From Oxytricha trifallax (taxonomy: Eukaryota; Ciliophora; Spirotrichea; Sporadotrichida; Oxytrichidae), in the NCBI GenBank assembly GCA_000711775.1, contig ARYC01000753.1, positions 60,736 through 124,735 on the forward strand: 64,000 nt of DNA, read 5' to 3'. Position 1 is the first letter of the stretch, and each line of letters opens with the position of its first letter. The position numbers and the translations under genes are program-made. The notes below the pieces were generated by a model that saw only the letters and a list, made by a program, of their open reading frames with translations, was not told the DNA's origin and ran no database searches. Below, piece by piece: positions 16,001 through 26,200 of the stretch.

Positions 16001-19000
16001 TAAAAAGCCTTGCTTCTTCGAGTCTTCAGGAGAGATAGAATATCGTTTCTTATGTGCTTCTTCAATTATTTCTCTGAGATACTCCTCTTTTATTGTACCA
16101 AGAACACTAAAGAAAAAGTTCCTCTCTGGTAGTTTATTAGAGAGTTGTTTCTTGGTAGGAAGGTAAACTACAACTTCCTCGTCTTAGATAGTATCCTCAT
16201 AAAGATTAGTGACTGAAATCTCAGGGTAGTTGGGAATTTCTATTAGTTTAATCTCTTTATTTTTAATAGCTTTATTCTTTTCACAAAGTATTGCTTTTTG
16301 CTTTTAAGAATGAAATTTTGGTACCTTCCGTCGTTGGAAGGAATAATCCAACTGTATAATATGTTAATAGTCATCAAGTTATTTTACCATATAAAGTTAG
16401 GTATCGATAGAGATCTTCCTTACTTCTGAATCTTGATATCATTTCTTGAGCCTCGACTCTTTTCATTTGATCATTGAGTGATTCCATCTTTGTTCCTCTT
16501 CCTATTAATGAATTTCAAATTATAATTTATAGACTTCTGGATCCTATTGTTTAAAAACTTACTATTAAATATGGGCATCTTATAGGAGGTCAACCCTGTA
16601 AAGATACGTGGAGAAAGTTCGCAGAAGCTGTAACAAACTTCAGAGATGGAGCTCCATTTTTATCAATTTAGTTCCATTAAATTAGTACTAAATTTGTTTA
16701 AATTTAATTAGTACCGGTACTAAATCCGTTTAAGTTTAATTGGTACCAATTTAATAGTACCAAAACTTAATTAGTACCTAGTTTTAATCCAGTGAAGTTT
16801 TAATGGAAAAGTTCCAATCTGGTTTAAAACTTAATTGGTACCAGTACCAACCTGAACTTTATCTGAGTTGGTACCAGAATCAAAATTATTAAGAGTAAAA
16901 TTACGAAAATTATACTTATAAACTGAGTATAAATATGAAGTCTTAGAGCTTAGATCAAACCATCATTAATGCTGTTGCAACTCCTATATAGTCCAGATAT
17001 AGCTATAGAGGTTTTAAGAGCTTTATAATAGAAATTTAAATTTGAATTTAAACATGGCGGTCAACTTAAATCGTAGAGCGGCACTTTTAGGAGCAGGTCA
17101 ATCAATGCTCAACTTTGGCTCCACTAAAAAGCCTGAAATTATTTATGTTGAGAGGGAGGTAGAGGTAAGAGCTCTTGAATTTGAAGCAGAAGTTTTTATC
17201 ATAGAAGTATTAAACCAGAAGGAGAGTGCAGAGATAGGAGTTTACACTTAAGTTGATTATGTTGAGGAGCTAAAAGAACAGCAACCAATCGAAAAGATAA
17301 AAACATATCAATGTGAAGACTGCTAGAATCTTTTCTCAACCGAACAAAGCTTGAATAGACACCTGAAAGAGGTACACTCTGGCAAAGCCAAGATCTATTT
17401 CAAGCATGAAAAGGTAGATGGTAGGTATTAGTGCACGTAATGAATGGAATCATATACTCACTCAGCTAAAGTTAAAGGAATATGGAAAAGCATCACCTCA
17501 GCGAATTCTTGATTGAAGATTAAGAGTCTAAAAACTAGTACCAGCTAAAAGAAAATATAATAATCTTGAATAATAGAGAAAGCAGCAGGAGAAACACAAG
17601 AGGAAGAAGTGATTTGAATCGATGAACCAACCAGTAGGCAATACAATTTTAGAATGCTTCTAAGCTAAAGCTATGAATATACCAGCATTAAATGGAGTTG
17701 ATCTCAGCACTTGTATTGAAAACTATTTGAATATAAACGTGTCTGCAAAAGCAAAGCTTATAGTAGTTGATGAGTATGCATACAAGGTGAATCCTTTCAG
17801 TTATCTTCTTAAGAACCAATAGTATTAGAACGAATTTGGTAATGTATACATGGCTCTTAGAGAGGCCCAAAAAAAGATTGCAAGAATTTGCTTAATTTAG
17901 ATGGTGTCATATTAAGCTGTGGTTTTATCTCACTAAGACTCTTGAATTTTGAAATGACTTTGAGAGACTATCTCTATCATAATCGATATCCCGATGATTT
18001 AAACGATATACTTTAAGATATGATAAAGGGTGTCAAGGAGTTGCATGTACTTGGGTTTGTTCATAGAGATTTGAAGCCTGAAAATGTAATGCTGAATCTC
18101 TGCCCATTAGAAGAAGTTGTAATCGATTTCAATAGAGCTTTAAGATAAGAAATCTTTACTTTAGCATAGGTACTTGGGACTCCCGGATACTTCCCAATAT
18201 GAGAAAAGTGGACAAATGGTTATGTCTAATGTGATTTTTGGGCAGTAGCTGCAATAATATTAGAAAGTGATGTGGAAAGAATGTCTTACTTTGGTACTAA
18301 ACATGAAAAGCAATAAATAAGTTTGCTTAAACAAGAAGATGTTTGCAAAGAAATTAAAAGCATAGTAGAGATGATTATCGTGAGAGCTCCAAACTATCCT
18401 CGATAAACATTAGATGATATCCTTGACCCACTAGAGAGAGCATAGTTCAAAAGATACAATAAAGATAAACAGATAAAATTTGTTTTAATTAATAACACTA
18501 ATACTCATTAAATATTCATTAAATTCACATAAAACCTGCATTTTGTCTACTAACCCCAATAAGACCCCAACTATACTCTACAAATCAAAGCACTTATAAA
18601 CCTCACTAAGTGGTTTTGGGATTTTGAATGCGCAGTGGAGGGAGACCTCACAGCTAAATTGATAGCTATTCCTCATAAAATAACAACGGTTTAAATGACT
18701 TAAAAAAACTAAATTACTTGATTTACAATCCATAATTAAACATAATCAATAACATCTATAATACATAACTGGTTCCCAAAAATTAAAAAGTACAGTAAAA
18801 TTCAAATAACTTACTCTAAATAAATAATATTAATTACAATAATCTAGCTAGGAGTGTAAATACAAGGAATATCAATAATGATGGTTTGTTTAAAGATAGA
18901 AAGAGCAGTAACATACATTAAGCTCAAAATATCATTAGTGAAGAAACTTATTAAAGCTTAAATTCTACTTATAAATAACAACTAAAGAGTGTTATGAAAT

Positions 19001-19642
19001 CAAAAGTACCTTACAGTGGTTAGCAGCTTAATTATATAATATAAAATCAAAAATATGGAATTTCATATTAATTAAAATAGTGAACTTAATGCATATTTAT
19101 ATAAAATAAGAAAGCAGGCTATTCCGCAACATAATTAAAATTTAGATTAACAAAGAGATAAAATAAAAGGTTTCTAAAAATAATCTACCTCCCCTTTTAT
19201 GAAAAGACTCAAAGAAAAGACAAAGCCTAACTAAAATTAAATTATTCAACAAAATCTTATATAAAATCATTAAAATAGTTTCAATAATAGTTTTGTGAAA
19301 AGCAACTAACCTTAAAATCAGCAATTACAGCCTTAATAAATTGATATAGATAAATAATAGAGAAATGATAGTTACATGAAGCATATTTAATAAATGATTG
19401 ATTATAGCTAAATAGTGAGGGAAAAGTCTAAAAGCAGATAAAATTCTTAAGATTAATCTAAAAAACAATCTGCTATTGCCTCTCCAAATAAGAGTTAAAC
19501 ATAGAAACGATATACAATTTAAAATTACTAGAAAATGGGGGAGAGAAATATAAGAGAAAAGGAAATAAATGATAATGATAATTATATTCCAATAAATTCT
19601 TAGAGATCTTATTTCACTTAGTAAAATCAAAATATGAAGTGA
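13047..19642 (+). CDS. Unrecognised disordered protein; gene carries a whole TBE as an IES
   Basis: ATG at 13047 (MSVYSGFATRKQESFYNK) begins a roughly 60-residue helical segment, followed by a second folded-looking stretch (KFDDKKWAKQLVMIYKHMNLL, about 13630-13700). Long Ser/Asn/Gln-rich sequence then runs to TGA at 19640-19642. Six MDSs were assembled by removing five IESs with pointers AATTAATA, AGCT, ACTTAATT, AAT (the TBE) and CTTAAT; every junction keeps the frame. The last MDS (19085-19642) has no TGA for 550 bases and many Gln codons written TAA or TAG. I recognise no family. It lies divergent from the Rab-like gene. The precision of the five junctions is strong evidence that the gene is intact in the somatic genome despite the 4.1-kb insertion. 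Confidence 0.8.
13252..13419. other. IES (168 bp), pointer AATTAATA
   Basis: The pointer is at 13244-13251 and 13412-13419. Removal joins KKQLGIN to KGLSYIQ in frame. Confidence 0.8.
13792..13850. other. IES (59 bp), pointer AGCT
   Basis: The pointer is at 13788-13791 and 13847-13850. Removal joins KVKSVSS to QNEMDNS in frame and avoids the TGA at the IES end. Confidence 0.78.
14378..14428. other. IES (51 bp), pointer ACTTAATT
   Basis: The pointer is at 14370-14377 and 14421-14428. Removal joins SLISHLI to QPSSQVS in frame. Confidence 0.82.
14527..14608 (+). repeat. TBE left terminal inverted repeat
   Basis: It begins CAAAACCCCAAAAC, a near C4A4 telomere repeat, and matches the reverse complement of 18545-18626 over about 82 positions with roughly ten differences. 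The tip has lost one C of the second C4 block. Confidence 0.9.
14655..15684 (+). pseudogene. TBE transposase (42-kDa type, IS630/Tc1 DDE), decayed
   Basis: The frame runs from about YDEQYLDLLIQIRDG (14655-14710), through a helix-turn-helix-like part (NYTAIARLVSKCASTVWYH), to TGA at 15682-15684. First catalytic Asp: FIHADEAAF (about 15150-15175). Second: ILFVDNLSVHKS (about 15385-15420). After NVPYSPQF the expected family segment with Pro-Ile-Glu is absent and the text goes straight to KLYWSQIKSYYKK, so the third acidic residue is missing. An in-frame TGA follows KSGS near 14838. With a lost catalytic residue and a nonsense codon this copy is probably inactive. No clear start codon was found in the reading frame. 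Confidence 0.85.
15691..16487 (-). pseudogene. TBE 22-kDa-type ORF, frameshifted
   Basis: From ATG 16487 (MESLNDQMKRVEAQEMISRF) the minus-strand frame runs to TGA at 15693-15691 (KPNPFKGPFNM). It is highly charged, with many Lys and Glu and an EEEKKEK stretch near the end. Two frameshifts break it: one near 16385 (after LYRYLTLY) and one near 15980 (after KAQLGQRK), each a single-base type. The position between transposase and zinc-finger/kinase ORFs, in inverted orientation, matches the TBE second gene; its role in transposition is not known to me. The stop lies 6 bp from that of the transposase, so the two are convergent. Confidence 0.72.
16681..16876. repeat. GTAC-rich cluster in the TBE internal promoter region
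   Basis: Between the divergent 22-kDa-type and 57-kDa-type ORFs, about 195 bp contain nine GTAC sites, mostly as TTAATTGGTACC or TTAGTACC variants spaced roughly 15-35 bp apart and separated by GTTTAA-like text. It looks like an array of short degenerate repeats, possibly protein-binding sites. Confidence 0.6.
17054..18485 (+). pseudogene. TBE 57-kDa-type zinc-finger/kinase protein, decayed
   Basis: The start at 17054 (MAVNLNRRAALLGAG) is chosen because the second TBE at the right edge starts at the equivalent place. A C2H2-like finger follows (YQCEDCQNLFSTEQSLNRHLKEVH, split here as YQCEDC at about 17308 and NRHLKEVH at about 17355). A second finger (ESYTHSAK...EKHHLSEF) is broken by TGA at 17441 and a frameshift near 17480. 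The C-terminal kinase-like domain has EMTLRDYL, HRDLKPENVML (about 18058-18095), IDFNR (DFN in place of DFG) and GTPGYFP, then an in-frame TGA at about 18200. It continues in frame to the right TIR. The protein fuses DNA-binding fingers to a kinase fold; its substrate is unknown. Confidence 0.82.
18545..18626 (-). repeat. TBE right terminal inverted repeat
   Basis: It ends GGTTTTGGGATTTTG just before the AAT target copy, a decayed G4T4 tip, and is the inverted partner of 14527-14608. Confidence 0.9.
19033..19090. other. IES (58 bp), pointer CTTAAT
   Basis: The pointer is at 19027-19032 and 19085-19090. Removal joins YSGQQLN to AYLYKIR and bypasses the TGA at 19081-19083. Confidence 0.82.
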
Positions 19643-20011
19643 TGAAGTATTTGATATTTGTTTTTTTTATTTGATTTTTCTATTCACTAAATTAAGAAAA
19701 TTTAAGTTTAAGTGTTGTAAAAAAGCTTTCAATAATTTTTTCTAATCTCTTGTATTCTATAGAAATATAAAAAAGTAAATTTCTGTAAGTGACTGATCTT
19801 TTGAAGATTATTTGAATTTAAATATAAATTAAATCTAAAAATATTCATTTAGTTAGTTAGATAGTTAGTTAGTTTTTAGCATTAAAATTAATTTCTGAAG
19901 GTACGAAATTAAGCCAGTTAGATAATTCAAACAATTTCAGTATTTTTGGAATATGTTTCAAACCTGTTTTTCAGTATTAATGTTGGCGTGCACATCGGTC
20001 CCCATGTCGTC
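19643..20011. other. Intergenic DNA with TTAG repeats
   Basis: This is AT-rich sequence with a short TTAG/TTAGT tandem run at about 19852-19878. No gene was recognised, though a short 5' leader of the kelch gene may begin near 19946. Confidence 0.5.
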
Positions 20012-21523
20012 ATGAGCGCAAACTCACTACTACCTCGTATAAATATTCATTTAAAAATTAAAATCATGATAACTTTAGTATGGAAAAAAGAAGATGTTTG
20101 CCAAAGTAATTTTATCATTATTCTTGTTTTACATTACTTTAACTAATAACCTTTTATTTATAGGCGCAAGCTATCCAACATCCAGAGAAGGCCACAGTTT
20201 TACTTATATCTCAACTTTGTAACAATATTTTCTATTTGGTGGAATATCAAGCAAAAGACACAATGAACTTTTCTTTTATGATTCAAGTAAGTTAATTCTT
20301 TGAATCATAAGCAATCAATCTCATTTGCAATAAACATTAAATTTAATTTAAGATAAATTCTCTTAGAAACAAATGGATGGAATTTGATTGATTCTAAAGG
20401 CAAGGGGCCCTTAGCCAGATGTTATCACGTAGCTTGGTATGATGGTAAGTTATTTAACATTTGAATGTACCATAATCTTATAGAGCCACATTTCTTCATT
20501 CATGGAGGTAAACAGTCGGATAAGGGTTAATTGAGTGATGTGTACTGCTACAATATCGAAAGTATGAGCTGGAAAAAATTCTTTTCTATGGAAAGTCCCC
20601 TACCCAGATCTTAACACGCTGCAATAGTAGCAAATTCAGGAATTGGGTTAGTTTTCGGTGGATATTGTGCTTCAAAAAATCTTCTACTTAATGATATGTG
20701 GACTTTCGATTACAATTCTGTTCCATTTTCAACTTAAAAATCAAATGAACTGCCTGGAGGAATCTGGACCAAACATCCTTAAACAGGAAATGTACCTAAT
20801 GGCAGAAGAGGACACACTCTTACAAAGATACCTAATCAATAAAAAGCTATTTTATATGGAGGTTTTACTCATCTTAGCAACTCAGCTGGTCAAGTTCAAG
20901 ACAACTAATTTTATATTCTAGACATTAAAACATTTTCCTGGAGTATTCTAAACTTGATGGGTTAATATCCAGAACCAAGAGGATTACATGTACTGTAATT
21001 CTTCAAAGACACTCAACTTATAATATTTGGTGGAATCTCTACTGACGATTGTCAAGGTGAATAAAGGCCTAAAGTTTTTGATGATTTCCATATGCTTGAC
21101 TTAAAAGACAACTTTTTCTCAGCTCCATTTACAGCAAATATCAGACCTTCAGCAAGATATGGCCATGCTTGTGACTCAAATTTAAAAACATTCTTAGATA
21201 AAAAGGGCATGAGCCAAACTTAGAGCTTACAAATTGGGGAGTTTGAACCCATGCACGAACTTATTATTCTAGGAGGGCTTGATTCTTAATATTGTACTAT
21301 GGATCCATTTATTTTGTAAGATAAAATTATCACTGAACATACTAAGTGGGAACTCACTTAAGTATCAAAAGTTAAATCAGATATTGTGAAAAATTATTAA
21401 TATTATCTATCATTAAAATATATGCAAATTGATATAAAACTGTTGAAATTATTAACTTATATAATTTATATTCTTTAATTTAGTTTAAATAATAAAAATT
21501 AAAAAATAAATATAAACTAATGA
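20012..21523 (+). CDS. Kelch-repeat (beta-propeller) protein
   Basis: From ATG 20012 (MSANSLLPR) and three GT-AG introns (20037-20163, 20287-20366, 20445-20483) the product shows repeated kelch blades: REGHSFTYI...YFLFGG, ARCYHVAWYD...HFFIHGG, RSQHAAIVA...LVFGGYC, GRRGHTLTK...ILYGGF, EPRGLHVLQF...LIIFGG, SARYGHACDS...LIILGG. Each has the typical R-x-x-H/G and I/F-GG pairs. Gln is often written TAA or TAG. The last conserved part ends near 21400; the first in-frame TGA is at 21521-21523, so the very end is uncertain. An earlier ATG at 19946 is in frame and could be the true start. Kelch propellers bind other proteins; nothing here tells the partner. This gene has introns but few or no IESs. 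Confidence 0.8.
20037..20163 (+). other. Intron 1 of the kelch gene (127 nt)
   Basis: It begins GTATAAAT and ends TTTATAG. Splicing gives LLPRASYPTSREGHSF. It could instead be shorter if the first exon is longer. Confidence 0.55.
20287..20366 (+). other. Intron 2 of the kelch gene (80 nt)
   Basis: GTAAGT at the 5' end and CTTAG at the 3' end; splicing gives FFYDSKTNGWNLI in frame. Confidence 0.75.
20445..20483 (+). other. Intron 3 of the kelch gene (39 nt)
   Basis: GTAAGT at the 5' end and TTATAG at the 3' end; splicing gives AWYDEPHFFIHGG in frame. Confidence 0.8.
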
Positions 21524-21754
21524 AGTTTTACTAATTACATAACTTTGTTGAGAATTAAAATATTTTATACTTATTAAGCTTAATGATATTTATCTAAAAA
21601 ATTTTAAAATTATAATTGCTTAAATACATATTTTGTTAATAATGCTAATAATCTTGAATCATCAGTTAAACTAGCCAACAAAAATATTATCAAATATTAT
21701 ATTATTTGAATAAAAGTTTTAACATATTAACTTATTAGCATATTCGTATTATTT

Positions 21755-22562
21755 ATGAATATCATGGAGAATCGTAAGATAATAGCTAAACTAGAAAGAA
21801 ATCTAAGCGACATGTCCGAGGAGTTAGCCTCCTTAAAGTATAAAAAGCGTCAAATGGAGGATGAACTGGACCTAAAAATAAAATCCTACAAAGAAGCAGT
21901 GAAACAATTCAAAGACCAAGACCGCAGACTGATTAGTGATAAGCAGAGACACGAGGATCGAATAATTGCCATGTAAAACCTCATTGAGTTGGAGTAGAAA
22001 ATGCAGGCTGTGATTGTCAGGAAAATTGATGTCATAGAAAGAAACTTCGCAAAGAGTGAGTAGTTCATCATTACACTGGATACTTTCATAATTAACAAAT
22101 AAATTTGATTGTTTTCAATATATTATATTATAATTGATTATTTTATACTTTCTTGAACACAGCTAAAACTAAGTTGAATCATAATTCAGGTTATGGATTA
22201 CCCTAAAGTGCATTACCTGGTGAAGTGGATTTGGCTTTCTTAGATAGTTAAAAGAACCAACATAAGCAAAACTTTAATTATTTAATTTACAAATAATCAT
22301 AAATTTAAAAGCATATCAAAATGCCTTATTTTCCTAAATGACATTTTGACTTCCTATTTATTGAATCTTGTTTAATATTGTTAACTTGAAGCAAATAATG
22401 CATTACTACTAAAACTTCGAATAAAACCACAAAGAAATAACAAATAAGTTGGAATTATAGAGGGAGGATCAAGGTTAATTCGAGAATGAAATGCGCTAAT
22501 TGCATGAGATATAAGTTGTTTCCAAGAGCGATTTAGTTGATAAATTGAAGAGTATAGATTGA
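21755..22562 (+). CDS. Small coiled-coil protein, IES-interrupted, unrecognised
   Basis: ATG at 21755 (or 21764) begins a charged helical sequence with heptad-like spacing (KIIAKLERNLSDMSEELASL, DELDLKIKSYKEAVKQFKDQ), continuing through IELEQKMQAVIVRKIDVIERN to about 22105. Two further coding segments follow: about 22160-22290 (NHNSGYGLPQSALPGEVDLAFL, read as two parts) and about 22415-22562 (NKLELQREDQGQFENEMRQL), ending DKLKSID then TGA at 22560-22562. The gaps of about 50 and 150 bp are presumed IESs; their pointers were not solved. A cytoskeletal role is typical of such coiled coils, but no family was recognised. Confidence 0.62.
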
Positions 22563-23265
22563 TGAAAATTTAGACAGTTTTATAATAAAATAGATTAAAT
22601 TATTTATCATCTGAGAAAGAAAAATGTAAAGTGAGATTGATTTAGAGTTTATTTCTTAAAAATTATTTTCATTAAGGAAAAATTACTATACAATTCAATT
22701 CTATATTGTGATAAAAAATTAAGAGCTAAAATCAAAGGTAAATGTTAGTAAACCAAAATTAAATATAGAGCAATTATTGTAAGAAATTATAAAAAATCAA
22801 AAAATAATGAGATTTGAATGTACAATAATTTATAATTTTGATAATAAATCAATCAATTAAATCATAAAAATATAGAGAAAGAGGAATTCTGTAGTGAATG
22901 TGCAGATCTTTGAAAGGCTGTTTAAACTCTAAGCATTGTCAAATATTTGGGTTATTAGATTTTTATAAAGCATCATTATCATCCAGGAATGTTACAAGTA
23001 TCCTACAAATCAAAGTAGATACATACACATATATTCTAAGAATAGTTGATAGGCTAGATTTTCACTTAAGAAAACCTTAATATTAAAAGTAATTAGTTAA
23101 TGCTTATTCAAACATTGTACTGGATTATAAAAAATATAAATTCTAAAAATGTATTAAAGTTAAGTATTTAAAACCTCAGCTCAGTAGATATCTATTCAAA
23201 GTAAGTATAGTTTAGCCAAGCATCAATGCTCTCTTCTCTCTTTATAGTTATTAATTATATATTAG
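22563..23265. other. Intergenic region with one uncertain plus-strand open frame
   Basis: From ATG at 22898 the plus strand stays free of TGA for about 120 codons (MCRSLKGCLNSKHC..., later VNAYSNIVLDYKKYKFQK), reaching the 3' end of the opposing PPR gene. No family was recognised, and this may be chance or a small MDS. Confidence 0.4.
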
Positions 23266-26200
23266 TCATAGTTTTGTCATTTCATCGATCAGAAAATCAG
23301 CAATGACTTCTTCTTCAGTAATATCCTTGATTGTAGCATTTTTAAAAATGTTAACATAAATTAGATAACTCCTTTGACTATACATATCGAGAGATTATTA
23401 TTTAAAAAAAGCCTTGAGATTGACCATAACCATGATGTTAGTTTTTGTGATAGATTTGGTTGCCTCCAGTAATCTTACCATTCTTGTAGTAGTTAGGGTT
23501 TGGGTTGTAGTTCTCTTTGTCATAGTACTATTACTATTATTAATTGTTTTCATAGCCATTAGCATTGTTCTCATACCTATTGTAGTTGTTGCTGGTGTTA
23601 CCTCCTCTGTATTGATTGTTCTTTTGATGATTAACAAAGACCGACTGAGTGTTTGGTTGTTGCATACCTCCTTAACTTTAGTTGTTATAGCTGTTGTTTT
23701 GATAGTTACCACTGTTTCTGCTGTTTTGATTGTTAAAATTCTTTGCATAACCACTGTATTCGTCATAGCTTGCTTCTGGGTAGTAACTAGAGCTGTTTTA
23801 CTTTCCATAGCTGTAGTCTTAATGTTTACTATAACTCTTGCCAGAGTTTGTGCTGTTTTGCTAATAATGGCTGTTTTGGTTACTATGGACTTGTCTGTGA
23901 GTGTTATGAGTCTAATAAGTGCTATCATTTACTTTAACATGAGATTATGATGATTGATTGGTAGTATGAGATGTCAAACTGAGCTTAGATGCATCTTAAT
24001 TTGAAATAGCTGTTTTCAGTTGGTCATTGGCTAATGATTAATCAATTGATTACTAGAAAGCAGGTTTAGTTGGCTAATCGTGTGTTGTAAAATCGGATAC
24101 TTGGGGACTTTAGTCTGGAAGTTGATCCTCAGTTTTGTTTTGCCTTGATGAATTGAAGAAGCCTTTTCTAGAGCCTACTTGGCCTGACTTAATCTCAAAT
24201 TCATCTGAATCAGCTGAATTTAGGTTTTTACTAACACTACTAAGCATCTAATTGGTATTGAAGGATTGATTTGTCATGCCATTATTGAAAGTCTTGTTTT
24301 GATTTCTACCAAAGCCATGATTGTAGCTGTTATTTTGATGATTGAAATGTTTCTAGAAATTGTTCTGGTTAAAAGAGTAATTTTCTTTCTGGTCAAGATA
24401 CACCAAGACATGTTGAGTAATCTCTTGCTTCATTTAATGATTGTCTGTGTTCCATTTATTTAACTCAGTAAGAATGTTTTGAGACAACTCATGAGGCAAT
24501 TAAACTTTCGAGTCTGAAGCGTCCTTAAGAAGTATGAGGATTGAATCAAACTTTTGAGAATAGAGGCATCCATTAATCATGGTTTAATAAGTAAGTTAGT
24601 CACCTCTAATTCCTTGAATTCTCATGTCATGGAAAAGCTGTTCAGCTGTCTTCAATTATCTTTATACAAAGTATAAAAGCTTAAATTATCTTGATTTAAT
24701 GCAAGTTTGAAGCAAACAAGTGTATACAATAAGGCCAGGTCTGATGCCATCTTTTTTCATTTCCTCCAGTACACCAAGTGCCTTAGGAAGATTTCTCTAC
24801 TTGCCATAAATCTTAATAAGAATGCTGTAAGTTACATTGCTTGGCTTAATCTTGAGAATTTCCATATTCTTGTACACTTTCAATGCCATTTCAATCTCAT
24901 TGGCTTTACAGCAGCCGTCAAGCAGTGAGTTGTAGAGTACCTCATCTGCCATTATGTTGTTCTTTTCCATGTCATTGAGCATAATGAGTGCTTGCTAGAT
25001 GTTCTTCTCTCTGCAGAAACCCTTTATCATAGTTGAATAAGTGATCAAGTCTGGCTTTGTGTGAGAAATTGGCTGTTTCATCTCCTCAAATATTTCCATT
25101 GCTTTCTTTATTGAGTTACAATAAAAAGAGTTTTAATAAATCTGACAATTATAAGTTCATTTATAATAGAATAGTAATATTATACATCTTATACAGCAAT
25201 CAATTAAAGAATTGAATGTAACATTGAACCTAAAATAAAATGGGTGAAATAAAACTTATTATGATTAATATATTTATGTTTATATAAAAAATTAATTGAT
25301 AGAATATTTTATTAAAACAGTAATATAAATATATTTTAAAATTTAAAAAAAATACTGAATAATTAAGAAACAAGAAATGAAAAATGATTTTAACTTATTC
25401 GATAAAATGTTAATGGGAATAAAAAAATTATTATAGTCACTTTTAATTTTATTACCAAAGATTAGAAATAAAAGAAATTTATATATTCTTAATATATTTC
25501 AATATTAAATTTGAAAAATAAATTTCCATCATTATATTATAATAAAAATAATTTGTATTTTGATACAAATTGATTTATGAAGTTTTGATTGTTTGGTTTA
25601 ATTTTATCATCCATCTTCATGATTTGATAAACCTCTAATGCTTAGTCAAGCTTGAAACTCTTAGCAAAGCCCTTGATCAAAGTAGTAAAAATGATTGTAT
25701 TTAGTTGAACACCATCTCTCTTCATGGTTTCGAACACTTCCATTGCTCTCTCGATTTGATTATTTTTCACACATGCGTCAATCAGACAACCGTATGTTAC
25801 AGAGTTAGGGATTAAACAGTTATCCTTCATTTTCTTGAATACAAAGAAAGCATTCAAAATTAAAGTTTTCAATAATTTGAAGCATTTGATTAGTGTTTTA
25901 AATTATTGTCAAGCTAGTTGGCTGATCCATAGGCTTTGATAAGAATGCCATAAGTGACAGAACTTGGCTTGATATTGCTGAATTGCATTTCTTAGAATAC
26001 AGCGACTGCTCTGTTGACATCATGGAATCTCACGCAAGCATCAATTAAGCAGTTGTAAAGGATTTCATCAGGTTTTACACCTCCATTGCTCTATTTCATT
26101 TGCTCTAGTAAAGCGAAAGCTTTCTCTAAGTCCATAGGGTTTGAAATGCCGTTTTAACTTTGATTTTCGGCTCTGATACCCTTGATAAGTGTACTGTATG

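Larger units (their letters stand above)
14527..18626. mobile_element. Telomere-bearing element (TBE), complete, 4100 bp
   Basis: The element is exactly 4100 bp with inverted ends of about 82 bp that start in degenerate C4A4 repeats, flanked by the target duplication AAT at 14524-14526 and 18627-18629. TBEs are Tc1/mariner-like transposons of Oxytricha germline DNA, about 4.1 kb long, with ANT targets and three genes. All three are seen here: DDE transposase (+), a 22-kDa-type ORF (-) and a 57-kDa-type zinc-finger/kinase ORF (+). All three reading frames are damaged. Removing the element and one AAT restores the host frame (KSAMRSGGRPHSQ). The intergenic stretch between the second and third ORFs holds a dense GTAC cluster. 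Confidence 0.93.

Noticed and set aside
19325-19630. Minus-strand hydrophobic 101-codon frame and its neighbour at 19142-19324
   Set aside because: They are antisense to the last MDS of the 13047-19642 gene, whose plus-strand frame is open for 550 bases and rich in Gln codons.
23414-23950. Plus-strand 178-codon very hydrophobic frame resembling a membrane protein
   Set aside because: It is the antisense shadow of the Asn/Gln/Tyr-rich tail of the PPR gene; AAC/AAT codons read backwards give Val/Ile.
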